From Perkinsus marinus ATCC 50983 (taxonomy: Eukaryota; Perkinsozoa; Perkinsida; Perkinsidae), in contig NW_003202288.1 of the NCBI RefSeq assembly GCF_000006405.1, positions 265,141 to 329,140 of the forward strand: 64,000 nucleotides of DNA, written 5' to 3'. The position numbers were made by a program, and so were the translations under genes. Below the pieces are notes generated by a model. It was not told the origin of the DNA and searched no databases. It worked only from the letters and a program-made list of their open reading frames with translations. Shown piece after piece: positions 53,524-63,498 of this stretch; the stretch's first letter is position 1, and each line of letters opens with the position of its first letter.

Positions 53524-55063
53524 ATGTCCTCTTCCACGATTCAACCCTACCTTATTCTGGCTTGCTCCTCGGCTGACGAGCCCAAGGAGCTCATTCACAC
53601 CGTTTTGCAGTCTAGAGTGTGTGAGAAGAACAAGTATTGTGATGCTGTTTACAAGTAATGGGAAGAGGGCATTGCGGTGTTCTGTGGCGTGTGGGAAGTT
53701 TATGCAACTTTTACTAGTATGATTGTTCTCAAGTGTTTACCTTGTTTTCTATTAGGTTCGACGTTCCTGAGAACCTCAAGTTCGGCTCCTTCGATTCCCT
53801 CATTAGATTGGTGGACGACCTTTCCAAACAAGATTCTCAAGTTGGTCATTATCATACCACTCCTCTCACTACTGTCTTTCCATAGGTTGAGGCTGTCCTT
53901 CGCCGTATCGAGAGGCAGCTGCTCGAGCTTGACCCCAACACTGAGTTCAAGGTCGTCTCTCAGAGGGCTTCACTATCAGCAGAGGAGTACATCTCCAAAT
54001 TCCACTGGGATGACGCCAAGTTCCCCCGCACCAGGAACATTCAGGACAACCTCAGCCTGTTGTTGACGAGTATTCAGAAGCTCGATGAGGAGGTGAAGTC
54101 GAAGAGTCAGGCTTATTCTGATCTCAAGACACAGTACACTCAGATGAGCAAAAAGGTAGGGCACGATTTGTCCATTGTCATCATCATCGTCTTTGATGAC
54201 GTGCTTCCCCTCAGGAGTCTGGTTCATACGCTCAGCGAGATCTGACTGATGTTATTACCCCTAAGAGTGTTCGTGAGGGTGACTTCGTCGAGACCGAGCA
54301 TCTCACTACTGTTGTTGTTGTGGTGCCTCGTGGCCAAGACCAGGACTTTTTGAGCAAATACGAGGCTGCTGCTGCCAAGGTCGTCCCTCAGTCGGCTTCT
54401 CCTTTGAACCTCCCTGCTGATAAGGATGGTGCTAAGCTGTACAGAGTAGTCGTCTTCAAGAGCTGCGTCGAGGAGTTCGCCAACAACATGCGACATGCTC
54501 GTTTCAATTGCCGTGACTTCACTTATGATGCCAGCAAGTACGAGGAGCTACAGAATGCTAAGGCCCATATGGAGAGTGAGGTGAAGAAGCAAGAGGCTTT
54601 CCTCAAGAGGTAATGAAAAGGACATGTTCGAGCTTCGCTCCGCTAAATTCATTATATGATGTCTTCAGGGTATGTGCTGCTGCGTTCTCTGATACCCTCG
54701 TTGGTTGGATTCACTTGAAGGCTATGCGAACCTTCGTCGAAGCTGTCCTCCGTTTCGGAGTTCCCCCTAACTTTGCTGCGTTCATCGCGGTGGTTGGAAA
54801 GAAGTCACAAGCCAAGCCAGTGAAGCTGCGTGCTGAGCTTATGGACGTCTTCTCCAGCAGTGGTCTATTTGGTAAGAACTACCTCTCTGGTGCCAAGGCC
54901 GAGAAACAACAGGGAAGCGCTGCTACTGATGTAGGTGAACGGGTGATGAATGATAATGATGATGATGTTGTGTGTGTTTTAGGAGGAGGGTAGTGGTGAA
55001 TATTATCCTTATGTCTCTCTGAGCTTCGCTCCGCTGCTTTCCATCAAGGCGGGCAGTGCCTAA
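53524..55063 (+). CDS. V-type proton ATPase subunit C
   Basis: Peripheral-stalk subunit that links the V1 and V0 sectors of the vacuolar proton pump and controls their reversible assembly. Six exons joined in phase: 53524-53654, 53756-53840, 53886-54155, 54215-54609, 54669-54930, 54983-55063; 407 residues against about 380-390 in yeast and animals. Recognisable blocks: KFDVPENLKFGSFDSLIRLV, FHWDDAKFPR, YAQRDLTDVI, FVETEHLTTVVVVVP, LYRVVVFKSC, FNCRDFTYD, VCAAAFSDTLVGWIHLKAMR, VLRFGVPPNF, EYYPYVSLS. C-ending codons suggest high expression. The last 16 residues come from sequence containing the dispersed 11-mer CTTCGCTCCGC; another copy is in intron 4. Introns are 45-101 nt. Confidence 0.95.
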
Positions 55064-56049
55064 GGCACTGCAATCTCCTCTGGTCGGTGTCGTAGCAGCT
55101 CCCAGTTGGTATAAGTCTCAGATTGATTTCTCATCGGCAACAGATTGAGTGGATGATGTGCGTTGAGGAGATTGTAAGAAATAGAGATTATTCCCTTTAT
55201 TGCTAGGATCAACAGCAACGCCTTAGTGGTTGTTGACTGGTCTCTCATTGTCATTATCGCTCGGTCGTTGCTGTATCTACTGGTCCGACCAGGGCCCATT
55301 CTTCTACTATGTCGAGTTGTTGCGAGGTTCTATCCTGAGGGCGTCGTTATCATCATTACGGTTGTTGATGATGCTATCAAGTTTCTTCAAAGAGTCTATC
55401 ATTACTGATACATTTCCTGTTCCGTGTGGACTCTAGTAGCTCTCTGTTGAGTTGTTGAATATCAATCGTAGGAGGGGTGGTAGAACAAAGGAAGGAGAAG
55501 AGGGTCTCCTCTACGTATTAATGGAAGTGGCTTTGGCGCGGCGTCTTCGCATGGCTTTGAGGTGGCGAGTAGTGTTTTGTAGCTGACGAGACGAGGTGGT
55601 GAAGTACAAAATCGCGGTGGGAGAGATGAGGATGACACTGATGCGATCAACGCTGTTGGAGGCATGGAGGTAAGGATCTTCACTGATGAATGCGAGTGTT
55701 TGACATGTTGACAATTGAGATAAATATTTGCGACCCTGGAGTGATGGTGGTTGTGATAAAAATCATTAGGGATTGCTTATTGTCAGTATCTGTGCGCAGC
55801 GCGGAGATTTTTTCAAATCCCCATTCCATCGGAAGTGTCGCTTCAATCTGGTGTTGATCCCCCGATCGGTTTGGGATGTGTGTAGAATAACAAAATTACC
55901 ATGGTGCAGGATGGCACACAAGTGGTGTCCATCATGAGCAAGCTGAATAGATGTTGCAGTAGATGTTTCCGCTGCTGATCGAGTGCCAAACATTTGCTGC
56001 CGAGCAAATGTCATAGATATTTCGCGCGCCACGAAATTGATTTGATCAG
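55064..56049. other. Intergenic/intron, unassigned
   Basis: An 8-bp hairpin overlaps the V-ATPase stop (GCAGTGCC TAA GGCACTGC). A family B motif in reverse orientation at 56025-56038 directly precedes acceptor TGATCAG. No firm gene. Confidence 0.5.
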
Positions 56050-56898
56050 CTGCTCTCGATTCCAGCGCCGTTAGAGCGCTCTGAAAAGAACTATGAGATC
56101 GACGAGGAGATCGGCTGTGAGATTCGTGTAGAATTCAAGGCCGAGCAGGAGGGCGACGCGAATGTGCTGTACTATCGTCCCTGGCTACCACTGGGAATCA
56201 TCGCTTTGCGTTAGTGGATGGGGGAGTTCTCACGGAGCCTGTTTACAAGCCAGAGCAAGGCGATGGTGACACGATAGAGGCTCTGTGGATGTAGCGTGTG
56301 GCATTTGGTTGGGGTATTTGGAGGAGAGTCGGAAACAGTTGTAGTTGCTGTGTGGATGACTGTAGCTTCCATCGAGGCTCACCAACCGACCCAGTTTGTA
56401 TCTCTCAACCCGATTGAGAATCTGCTGAACATGATGACTAAATACGCACTCGAGAGCGCCAAGGTTACGCATGAGTTGGTCATGAAGGTGACATGTGGGG
56501 TCTGGCATGTCTTGGTGGACCTTATTCGTCCAATCAGACAAGGAATGGCCATGAGATTTCAAGTCACTCGGAACATGGCTATAGTGGGGACCGGCTCCAA
56601 TGGGACAAGCTGAATCCTGAGAGAGGAGAACCTGTTGGAGCTCTACCGCTCAGAGCTGCAAAAGTTCACCGGAGGCCGGTGGGCAGTCGAGCACGGTAAA
56701 GGTCATTGGTATTGCAAGGATCAGATCCAGCGTGTTGTGGTGGTGGACCCAGCAAGTGTGGGTGGCCAGATCCATGCCTGTCACATCACGGACCGCCCCG
56801 ACGATGAGACCAGCTCGTGGTGGACGCGATGGAGGCTTCCGGTGGATAGGAGGTTTTCACATTGGGGGGAAGGATGGTCATTAGATACCGTCGAATGA
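56050..56898 (+). CDS. Unrecognised gene with a frame break
   Basis: Exon from acceptor 56049: LLSIPAPLERSEKNYEIDEE, RVEFKAEQEGDANVLYYRP; then one base out of frame GNHRFALVDGGVLTEPVYKP to about 56290. A second block 56296-56613 (MMTKYALESAKVTHELVMKV) and a final block 56622-56898 (ENLLELYRSELQKFTGGRWA, DQIQRVVVVDPASVGGQ, WWTRWRLPVDRRFSHWGEG) end at TGA. The break at about 56185 is a one-base lesion or an error. No family recognised. Confidence 0.45.
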
Positions 56899-57004
56899 AG
56901 TCACTTTCCATCATCATAAGGTTAGGGATGTAGCAGATATTTGGAATAAGGAAGCGACTCCCCTCAGACGACATTATGAGTGAGGAGTTGAGTCTTGACA
57001 TTGA

Positions 57005-57535
57005 TTGTATCGTGCTTGGTTCGACATTAGATTCCCGGCTGATGATCCTCTCGAGGGGTGGAATGGTGTTGATTTACTCTGGCCTATTGATGCCCGCACA
57101 CATGATGATGTACTTGATGCTTTCATATACTTCGAGATGAGTCTCGAGTTGTTGAGGAAAACAAACGACTGTCGTCTGCGGCCTGTAAAGGTATGTTTAG
57201 CAGTAAGTGCTTGGCAATAGAGGGGGCTCATCTGTGAGCTGCGATCTCTGTTATCATCCGATCAATCCTTGGTGATTTAGGAAAGTCCAACTTAACTGAG
57301 CTGATTATCACTTATAATTTATCAGTGTGTGATCACAGCAAATTAGAGTAGAAGTAGCTCACCACTGAGCCAGCGAATTGAAGCGAATTGTACAACTCGG
57401 AAGCATGTCGTTCCATATTTATCTAACGGCTTGGCCCCTGCAGAGCATTCCCGCCGGTATGAGAGGCCTCGCCTGGAAGTGTGGGACCCAGCTGTTAAGA
57501 CTTTAGATTGTCCCCCTAGGAGACAATGCATCTAG
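57005..57535 (+). CDS. Unrecognised gene, two 3' exons
   Basis: Exon to about 57190: WFDIRFPADDPLEGWNGVDL, LWPIDARTHDDVLDAFIYFE, LRKTNDCRLRPVK, then GTATGT. A last exon from about 57369: EANCTTRKHVVPYLSNGLAP, RRYERPRLEVWDPAVKTLD, to TAG at 57533-57535. It ends 52 bp before the first tRNA-Ser. Confidence 0.4.
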
Positions 57536-57587
57536 ATGCCTAGTGCTGTTTGTCACTAAGGCTAGGGAGTAACGCGGGCAGAGGAAA

Positions 57588-57669
57588 GACAGCGTGTCCG
57601 AGTGGTTAAGGAGGTGGACTTGAAATCCATTGGGCTCTGCTCGCGCAGGTTCGAATCCTGCCGCTGTCG
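57588..57669 (+). tRNA. tRNA-Ser (UGA)
   Basis: 82 nt, class II. Acceptor GACAGCG/CGCTGTC with G discriminator; A box TGTCCGAGTGGTTAAGG; anticodon loop CTTGAAA (TGA); long variable arm; T arm GCAGGTTCGAATCCTGC. TTTT follows within 15 nt as a Pol III terminator. Confidence 0.96.
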
Positions 57670-58048
57670 CATACAAATTTTGAGAACTCTCTTTCAACTA
57701 TTCACAGCTCCCTATTATGCTTTGAATATCTATCTGCCCATCTAGCCTTGTCAAATGAGATACCCCGACATTCGGGCCCGGAAACTTCCTTGCTACCGAT
57801 GAATCTCTCCGAATTTCCTCTCGTCTCAACATTCCTATCATTAACCGTCTAACCTACCGCTGTTTTTACAAGCATGGCCGCTGCGCTCGTAAATCACCAT
57901 GGATTCCTAAAAATCGGCCACATGAGTTATTCTGCGTGCGTCTGCAATCCGGTGACGCTTGGACTATCAAGTTCTAGTGAATGGAAAGATTTTCATCTGT
58001 AATCTTGGGGAAGCACATCTAAACGGCTAGACTGCCAACTGTTACGTA

Positions 58049-58130
58049 GATAGCGTGTTCGAGTGGTTAAGGAGGTGGACTCGAAATTCACTGGGCTCTG
58101 CCCGCGCAGGTTCGAATCCTGCCGCTGTCG
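58049..58130 (+). tRNA. tRNA-Ser (CGA)
   Basis: Same fold as its neighbours. The anticodon loop CTCGAAA gives CGA. The acceptor starts GATAGCG, one G-U pair; the anticodon stem has one mismatch (GTGGA/TTCAC). No run of four T within the next 40 nt. Confidence 0.9.
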
Positions 58131-58514
58131 GATACACAACCTTGAGAACCCTCTCTCAACCATTCACACCTCCCTATTGTGTTTGAGACATCAGTCTGCC
58201 CATCTAGTCTCATCAGCTGGAGTGCCCCCAAGTTTTGGGACTCAAAGCTTCCTCCCTTTCAATGGATGTCTCCGAATTTCCTCTCGTCTCAACATTCCCA
58301 TCATTAACCGTCTAACCTACCGCTGTTTTTACAAGCATGGCCGCTGCGCTCGTAAATCACCATGGATTCCGCCACAAAGATGGCCACATACGGTATTCTT
58401 CCTTCGTCTGCAATCCGGTGACACTTGGACTATCAAATTCTAGTGAATAGAAGGATGTTCATGTGTAACCTTAGGGAAGCACATCTAAACAGCTAGAATG
58501 CCGATCGTTTCGTA

Positions 58515-58596
58515 GACAGCGTGTCCAAGTGGTTAAGGAGGTGGACTTGAAATCCACTGGGCTCTGCCCGCGCAGGTTCGAATCCTGCCGCTGTCG
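58515..58596 (+). tRNA. tRNA-Ser (UGA), third copy
   Basis: Acceptor GACAGCG/CGCTGTC; A box differs by one base (TCCAAG for TCCGAG); anticodon TGA; perfect anticodon stem. No TTTT close behind it. Confidence 0.93.
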
Positions 58597-59333
58597 GATA
58601 CAAGTTGTTGGGAAGCCTCTTTCAACTATTCACAGCTCCCTATTATGCTTTGAATATCTATCTGCCCATCTAGCCTTGTCAAATGAGATACCCCGAAATT
58701 CGGGCCCGGAAACTTCCTTGCTACCGATGAATCTCTCCGAGTTTTCTCTCATCTCAATATTTCCAACCGTCTAACCTGCCGCTGTTTTGATAAACATTAT
58801 ATAGGCCTTATATACGCCGCGGGTGGAGTTTTTCGGCGCTGAGGTAGGAATAATGGCTGGACCGAGCCGCTCAGAGTCTCATACGCAATGAACATCGCTG
58901 ATTTTGATTCTGAAGTCCGTTTTGTTTCTAGAACGATTTTAATGGAGAAATTCAATTTCCAAAAATCTGCGCTCGCTTGTTGTCCTCAGCGCGCGCCCAA
59001 GCTCCCACATTACGACTACTGTAAGGCTCATTGAGCCTAGAAACATAAACAACCCTAGATAAATAAGGATGGAATTCTAGTTGCTATCTAATGACTCCGA
59101 GCTGGAATCGCTGGAAGATCGCTGATAGAACTAGCTTTGAGTTCGTCTACGCGCTGTGCTTCATCCCATTGGAGGCCTCAGTTGCAAGCAACGACGCAGT
59201 CGACGAGCCGCTGAGCGAAAAACTCTGGCAGTAGTTGTGCTACAGGAGGCCTACCATCCTTCACTAAACTTACACAAGCAGATATACTAGAACGGAAACG
59301 TAAATTCATTTGCATGATCGGAAACGCTGGCTG

Positions 59334-61483
59334 CTACCCAGCTAGAGTCGCCCCTCCTCCCTCACGCTGCTCTTTCAGCATCAACATGAGGTCACCCTCT
59401 TGGTCGAACCCATGAGCAAGGAACGACTCGATGAGGAGATGGCAAGTACGCTTTGAACGGCCCAACTCCACCACTCTAGCTGGGGTCGTCATCAGAGACC
59501 TATAACACACTTCCCACTGGCCCTTCACCAATGTTGGACTAGGAATACAAGCTCGCTTTCTTAAGCTAAGCTCATACAGAAATTCTGGTACAATCATTTT
59601 ATGCAACCACCAGCAAATTTCCTCAGAATTTCGTCATGTGTATATCCCCCCCCCACACTGACCCGTACCTCGCTATAGTGTCCATAACAGCTTTGTCCAG
59701 ATGGGCCGTATTAACCATAGCCTCCACGAACTTGGCGATAGTGCTCATCTCTAGCGTTGCTGCTGACTCTACTATTAACGGCGAATACGATTGCAATAAT
59801 TTCCGTATTGATTCCATCAGGGATGGTGGAACTGTGAGGAATCTGAGGTTCAACAAAGTGTGATACAAAACTACCTATGTCCCGAGACTTGGAGGTGTTC
59901 ATCACGATAGTTGTAGCGCAATACGCAGCGTTACAAGCGACTTCAGCGTCACATTTCTCAGCAGTTGTGATGAGTCGAGAGACCATCACAGCGAGGTCGC
60001 TGTGGCCGAAGGGGATCCTCCATCGCGCATACACTTGAAGGAGGCCTCCAACCTCCGAGGCCAAAAATAGCGGAGCGGAGCTGACCGCTGAAAACCTCAA
60101 ACGCTCGAAAATGGACGAATCGAGCAGAGCAATGTCCGAAACGCTGGTCAGCGACTCCCGTACTTGTCCGAAGGCAAACGCCACGTTGACCTAAACATAT
60201 TCAATTCCGTATTTTCCACCCTGGATGCTCCTACCAGCTCCGCTGGTGCCATAAACATGAGCTTATCCCTCGCACATGCCAGACTAGATTCCAGGAGCTC
60301 CTTAGGAGGACTAATAACCCCACCACTATCACTGGTGTATGCCAAGACCAGTCGGGCCAACTCCATAGGAGTCGCCTCTCCCAAGGTCGCCAATGCTCGA
60401 CCTGCTATCATCTCCATTGTAGATGTGAGGGGAAGGAGACCCTCAAGCTGCTTACCATCCTCAGTGGCATCCTAAAAAAATATACTCAAAAGTTCACACA
60501 CGAATTCGGGTAGGAGTATACAAAAACCGCCAAAAAATTTTTCTAGATTTCCTCAAAATTCCCATGTTGTCAAACGTAGTTGACCAAATGCATATCATCT
60601 CGAAAAAGCTCTCATGTTTTTCCTCCCAACCCGTGTATGACCTCTCGCCCTTTTTTCTGACCACTCCCCTCAGCAACAGTATGGTGTTTAACGACCCTGG
60701 CCAGTGCACTAGCAATAACGCTGAGGTCCCTCACGTGGAAGGGCTCTTGGGACATCCTCGTTTGGATATGCTTACACCACCGAGTAAAGAGCTCCAAATC
60801 CACCACGCCCAGTTTAGTCATCGCATTCAGCGACATACATATCTCTACGGGGCTGTGGAATTCATGGACTCTAGCCGCGACCTCTCGCGAGAGGGCATTC
60901 AAAAACGACTCCTAAGAGCACCGAATCTACTGCCAACTCCAACTTTACCATCCTACTTGCATCTGCACACCTGTCTTAGCATAGGCGCTGAATACCATAG
61001 CGAGATGAACTGATGTGAAATACAACAGTTTGGCCTCTACCACGGGGGCCAACGTATCGAACAGTTGCTGGTCGGCTATGCGGACCCTCGAGAAAGCATT
61101 GAGGAGAAGGGCACAGTCCCTAGGCTCCATCGCGGGAGCGATAGCGAGGGCTCTATCTCTCAGCTGTTGCCAATACGGAGAGGTGCTTTTTATCCGATCT
61201 CGCACTGCAGTGTTAGCCGCATGACCCAAGCCCTCTGCATCGAGAGTAGAAGGAGGGGGCAGGTCGGACGTGAGGGGCCCACCAAACTTGGCGAGGGGCC
61301 TCCATGAGGCGACGGGCTGAGGGGTAGGGTGGACGTACTGAGAGAGGGCCTAGCGGCGAGTGGTAGTAGTAGTAGCCTTACTTGCTTTCCCAGGGGGTTA
61401 CCGAAGTGGGAATTGGTGGAAGTGTGGGAGATTTGCTTTAGCGCTGTCCCTCGAAAGGTTGGTAGAACCTTACGGGCTGGCAT
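59334..61483 (-). CDS. Mitochondrial-type helical-repeat (HPR/OPR-like) protein
   Basis: Exons: 61483-61382, 61316-60957, 60911 to about 60690, 60471-60220, 60190-59875, 59831-59659, 59621-59334, in phase except that exon 3's end is uncertain. The N-terminus MPARKVLPTFRGTALKQISH lacks acidic residues and fits a mitochondrial presequence. The body is repeated about 35-residue two-helix units with the pattern L-x-x-x-L-x-A-x-x-K/R: CALLLNAFSRVRIADQQLFD, LAMVFSAYAKTG, ICMSLNAMTKLGVVDLELF, SVIASALARV, LARLVLAYTS, VGGLLQVYARW. These resemble the RNA-binding repeats of apicomplexan/dinoflagellate organelle proteins. No RAP domain is seen. Intron 60219-60191 is 29 nt; a MITE relative fills the third intron. 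Confidence 0.7.
60478..60610 (+). mobile_element. Family D MITE, degenerate, in an intron
   Basis: Shares GAATTCGGGTAG, TTTCCTCAAAATTCCC and GTAGTTGACC with the family; ends eroded. Confidence 0.6.
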
Positions 61484-61630
61484 AGGGAATATACACGATA
61501 CTGTTGAGAGAAATTACTAACGTTGAACGCGATAGCCCCAGAGGGTCGTTAGAGTTGGCGAGATTGACCTCGGGAGTAATGATGCTTCACGGAGCATCGT
61601 ATAATAACAACAGCAAATGTCGTTGAGTGA

Positions 61631-62352
61631 CTACACTACTTTACTGAGCGGCGCCGTAGCGGTCGAACCAAAGCTAATACGTACAGGCTGGCACTGGTGA
61701 TTTATGTCAACTCTGACCTGGTCCATGCTCTGTAGCTTAAATAGTGTCAAGAGGGCCTCGGAGTCGGCGAAGGGTCGAAGGCCAAACCACGACTGACCCG
61801 AGACGAACTCGTAGTAGATGTTACTGTAGCTAAAGGAGGTGCCAGCGTAGGAACCTGGGAGAGAGACTGTACTCTCCTTGGGAATATATGTTCGCTTTCT
61901 TCAGCTGAGCTCAGAAGTTTCCTCAACAGATATAAAAATCTACATACGAATTCGGGTGAAAGTTGACAAAAATCAACAAAAATTTCCCCGAAAAATCTTC
62001 AGAATTTTCCTATAAATGCCAGTACATGTGGTTGACCATGTGCATATTATCCCACACTATTTCAGTGATGAACGAGGAAGATTCTTACCCAGATATTTTT
62101 CGAACCACATTTACCGAAAAAATCACAAAATCGCGAAAATTTCCGGAAAATTCTCATAAATTTTTCCTTTTACTCTTTTCGAGACTATAGCCACTCAAGG
62201 GTAGGAGACTCACCAGCCATAACGCCGATCTTCTTGGGCTGGGCGAACTGCAGGGAGATCTCTTGGGTGCTGCTGCTCCCGTCGAAGGCGCCTCGATAGG
62301 TACCAACGATTGCAGGGGTAGAGGCATCGCACGTGTAAGGAGTATCTTAGGT
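61631..62352 (-). CDS. Unrecognised spliced protein, 3' exons
   Basis: Exon about 62352-62214 reads YTCDASTPAIVGTYRGAFDG, SSTQEISLQFAQPKKIGVMA, then GTGAGTC. The last exon, about 61881-61631, reads STVSLPGSYAGTSFSYSNIY, FVSGQSWFGLRPFADSEALL and VRISFGSTATAPLSKVV to TAG. The intron contains a family D MITE copy (about 61879-62060). The 5' boundary of the first exon fits an acceptor inside a reversed family A hairpin (AACCTAAG|ATAC at 62353-62342). Function unknown. Confidence 0.5.
61879..62060 (+). mobile_element. Family D MITE in an intron
   Basis: GGAATATATGTTCGCT, CAGCTGAGCTCAGA, GAATTCGGGTGAAAGT, ATGTGGTTGACCATGTGCAT and CCCACACT as in the other copies. Confidence 0.75.
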
Positions 62353-62380
62353 TGAGGATGGTAAGATACGGATGAGGCCC
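62342..62380 (+). repeat. Family A hairpin element
   Basis: GTATCTTAGGTTGAGG, stem AAGATAC at 62363-62369, GGATGAGGCC. Confidence 0.82.
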
Positions 62381-62758
62381 AAACATGACCCTCCTAGTAC
62401 CGCTAGTTGGTATTGTTGTTGTATATGCAGGGGGTGATTTGGAAGTAGGGGTGACTGGTCTAAAGCTGTTCGTACGGGTCGAGGAACACCCTTGGAAGGA
62501 AAAAAGGAGGAGGACCAATGAGGAGATGATGATGACCAACCTGGCCATCACCATTGGAGTTAGTAATGTTAATGTAACTGTTATAAGCATCAAATAATAC
62601 GCAAACCACTAACCTCTGAGCTGCTAATTATAAAAATGGCAAACATGTATCGCTTCGCTCCGCCTATTTCTTTGAGAAGCTTCGCTCCGCCTATTTGAGA
62701 GCACATTTTGTGAACTACTACTACCAATGGTGATGATGCTGTTCTGAAGTCTTCGTCA

Positions 62759-63447
62759 ATGCCCACTACCTGCACGAGGGCCATCACCACTACTTGGCCA
62801 TCCATCCCTTACCTACATCATACCACTCCTTCCGTAATTATACCCGAAATCAACCTTACCCCCCGACGCCTCCAAGCCCTAGGGGGCAGCCTCGTCCTCC
62901 TAGGGCTCCTCCTGGCCATCATCACCGTTGTACCCCTCTTGGTGTGGCCCTGCCTACTACTATCCTTCATAGGGACTTGTCTGCTGGCCATGGGGCTGTG
63001 GTTCGACTCCTTTGGAGGCACCTCCTCTCTGAGCATTTCTAACACCATTCGGGAGCTCCTCACGGAGAAGACGCCCTTGGAACTACTCGAGGGCCTCCTT
63101 AAGAGGAGCACGATGGGGTTTATGATGGCTGGACTAATGTGTAAGAAAATGGGGGTGAAATTTTGACTTTGGAAATTATCAATTTCGTGTATTTTTTCAG
63201 CGCTGAAGTTCTTCGATCTGAACGAATTAGAAAGAGCGCGTTTTCTGGCCGGATGTTCCCCTGGCATTCGCCGCTTCCTCACCACTCGAGGGCTGCTTAC
63301 TCTACTCCCCGAGTGGATGCGAAGTCTCCTCCCTGGAGGCGGCCCTGGACAGCGGAGGGCTCTGATGGTGGATGGCGGTCAACCGATGAGGAGTCAAGGA
63401 GAGGATGAGGTCCAGTTGGCCTTGTCTTGTATTAAGAGGCATCCGAG
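62759..63447 (+). CDS. Predicted membrane protein, unknown
   Basis: Exon 1, 62759-63140, starts at ATG; after about 40 residues come two adjoining membrane segments (LGGSLVLLGLLLAIITVVPL, VWPCLLLSFIGTCLLAMGLW), then a helical region (TIRELLTEKTPLELLEGLLK). A 60-nt intron (63141-63200) joins in phase to exon 2, 63201-63447 (LKFFDLNELERARFLAGCSP, IRRFLTTRGLLTLLPEWMRS). The next intron opens GTAGGTAAGGGA, followed at once by a family A hairpin (63460-63498). Later exons are not placed. Two copies of the 11-mer CTTCGCTCCGC lie just upstream (62653-62663, 62680-62690). Confidence 0.6.
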
Positions 63448-63459
63448 GTAGGTAAGGGA

Positions 63460-63498
63460 GTATCTTAGGTTCAAGTGTATAAGATTCAAATGAGGTCC
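63460..63498 (+). repeat. Family A hairpin element at an intron donor
   Basis: GTATCTTAGGTTCAAG, AAGATTC at 63481-63487, AAATGAGGTCC. 63499-64000 holds no gene I can support. Confidence 0.82.

Larger units (their letters stand above)
57588..58790 (+). repeat. Tandem array of about 463-bp units, each with tRNA-Ser
   Basis: tRNA starts are spaced 461 and 466 bp. The 3' flanks align (CTATTCACAGCTCCCTATTA, CATCTAGCCTTGTCAAATGA, CATGGCCGCTGCGCTCGTAA words), the third unit being truncated near 58780. 58791-59333 holds nothing recognised. Confidence 0.93.

Noticed and set aside
55053-55070. Hairpin at the V-ATPase stop as a transcription terminator
   Set aside because: Bacterial-type terminators do not apply, and there is no T run; it is kept only as a small palindrome.
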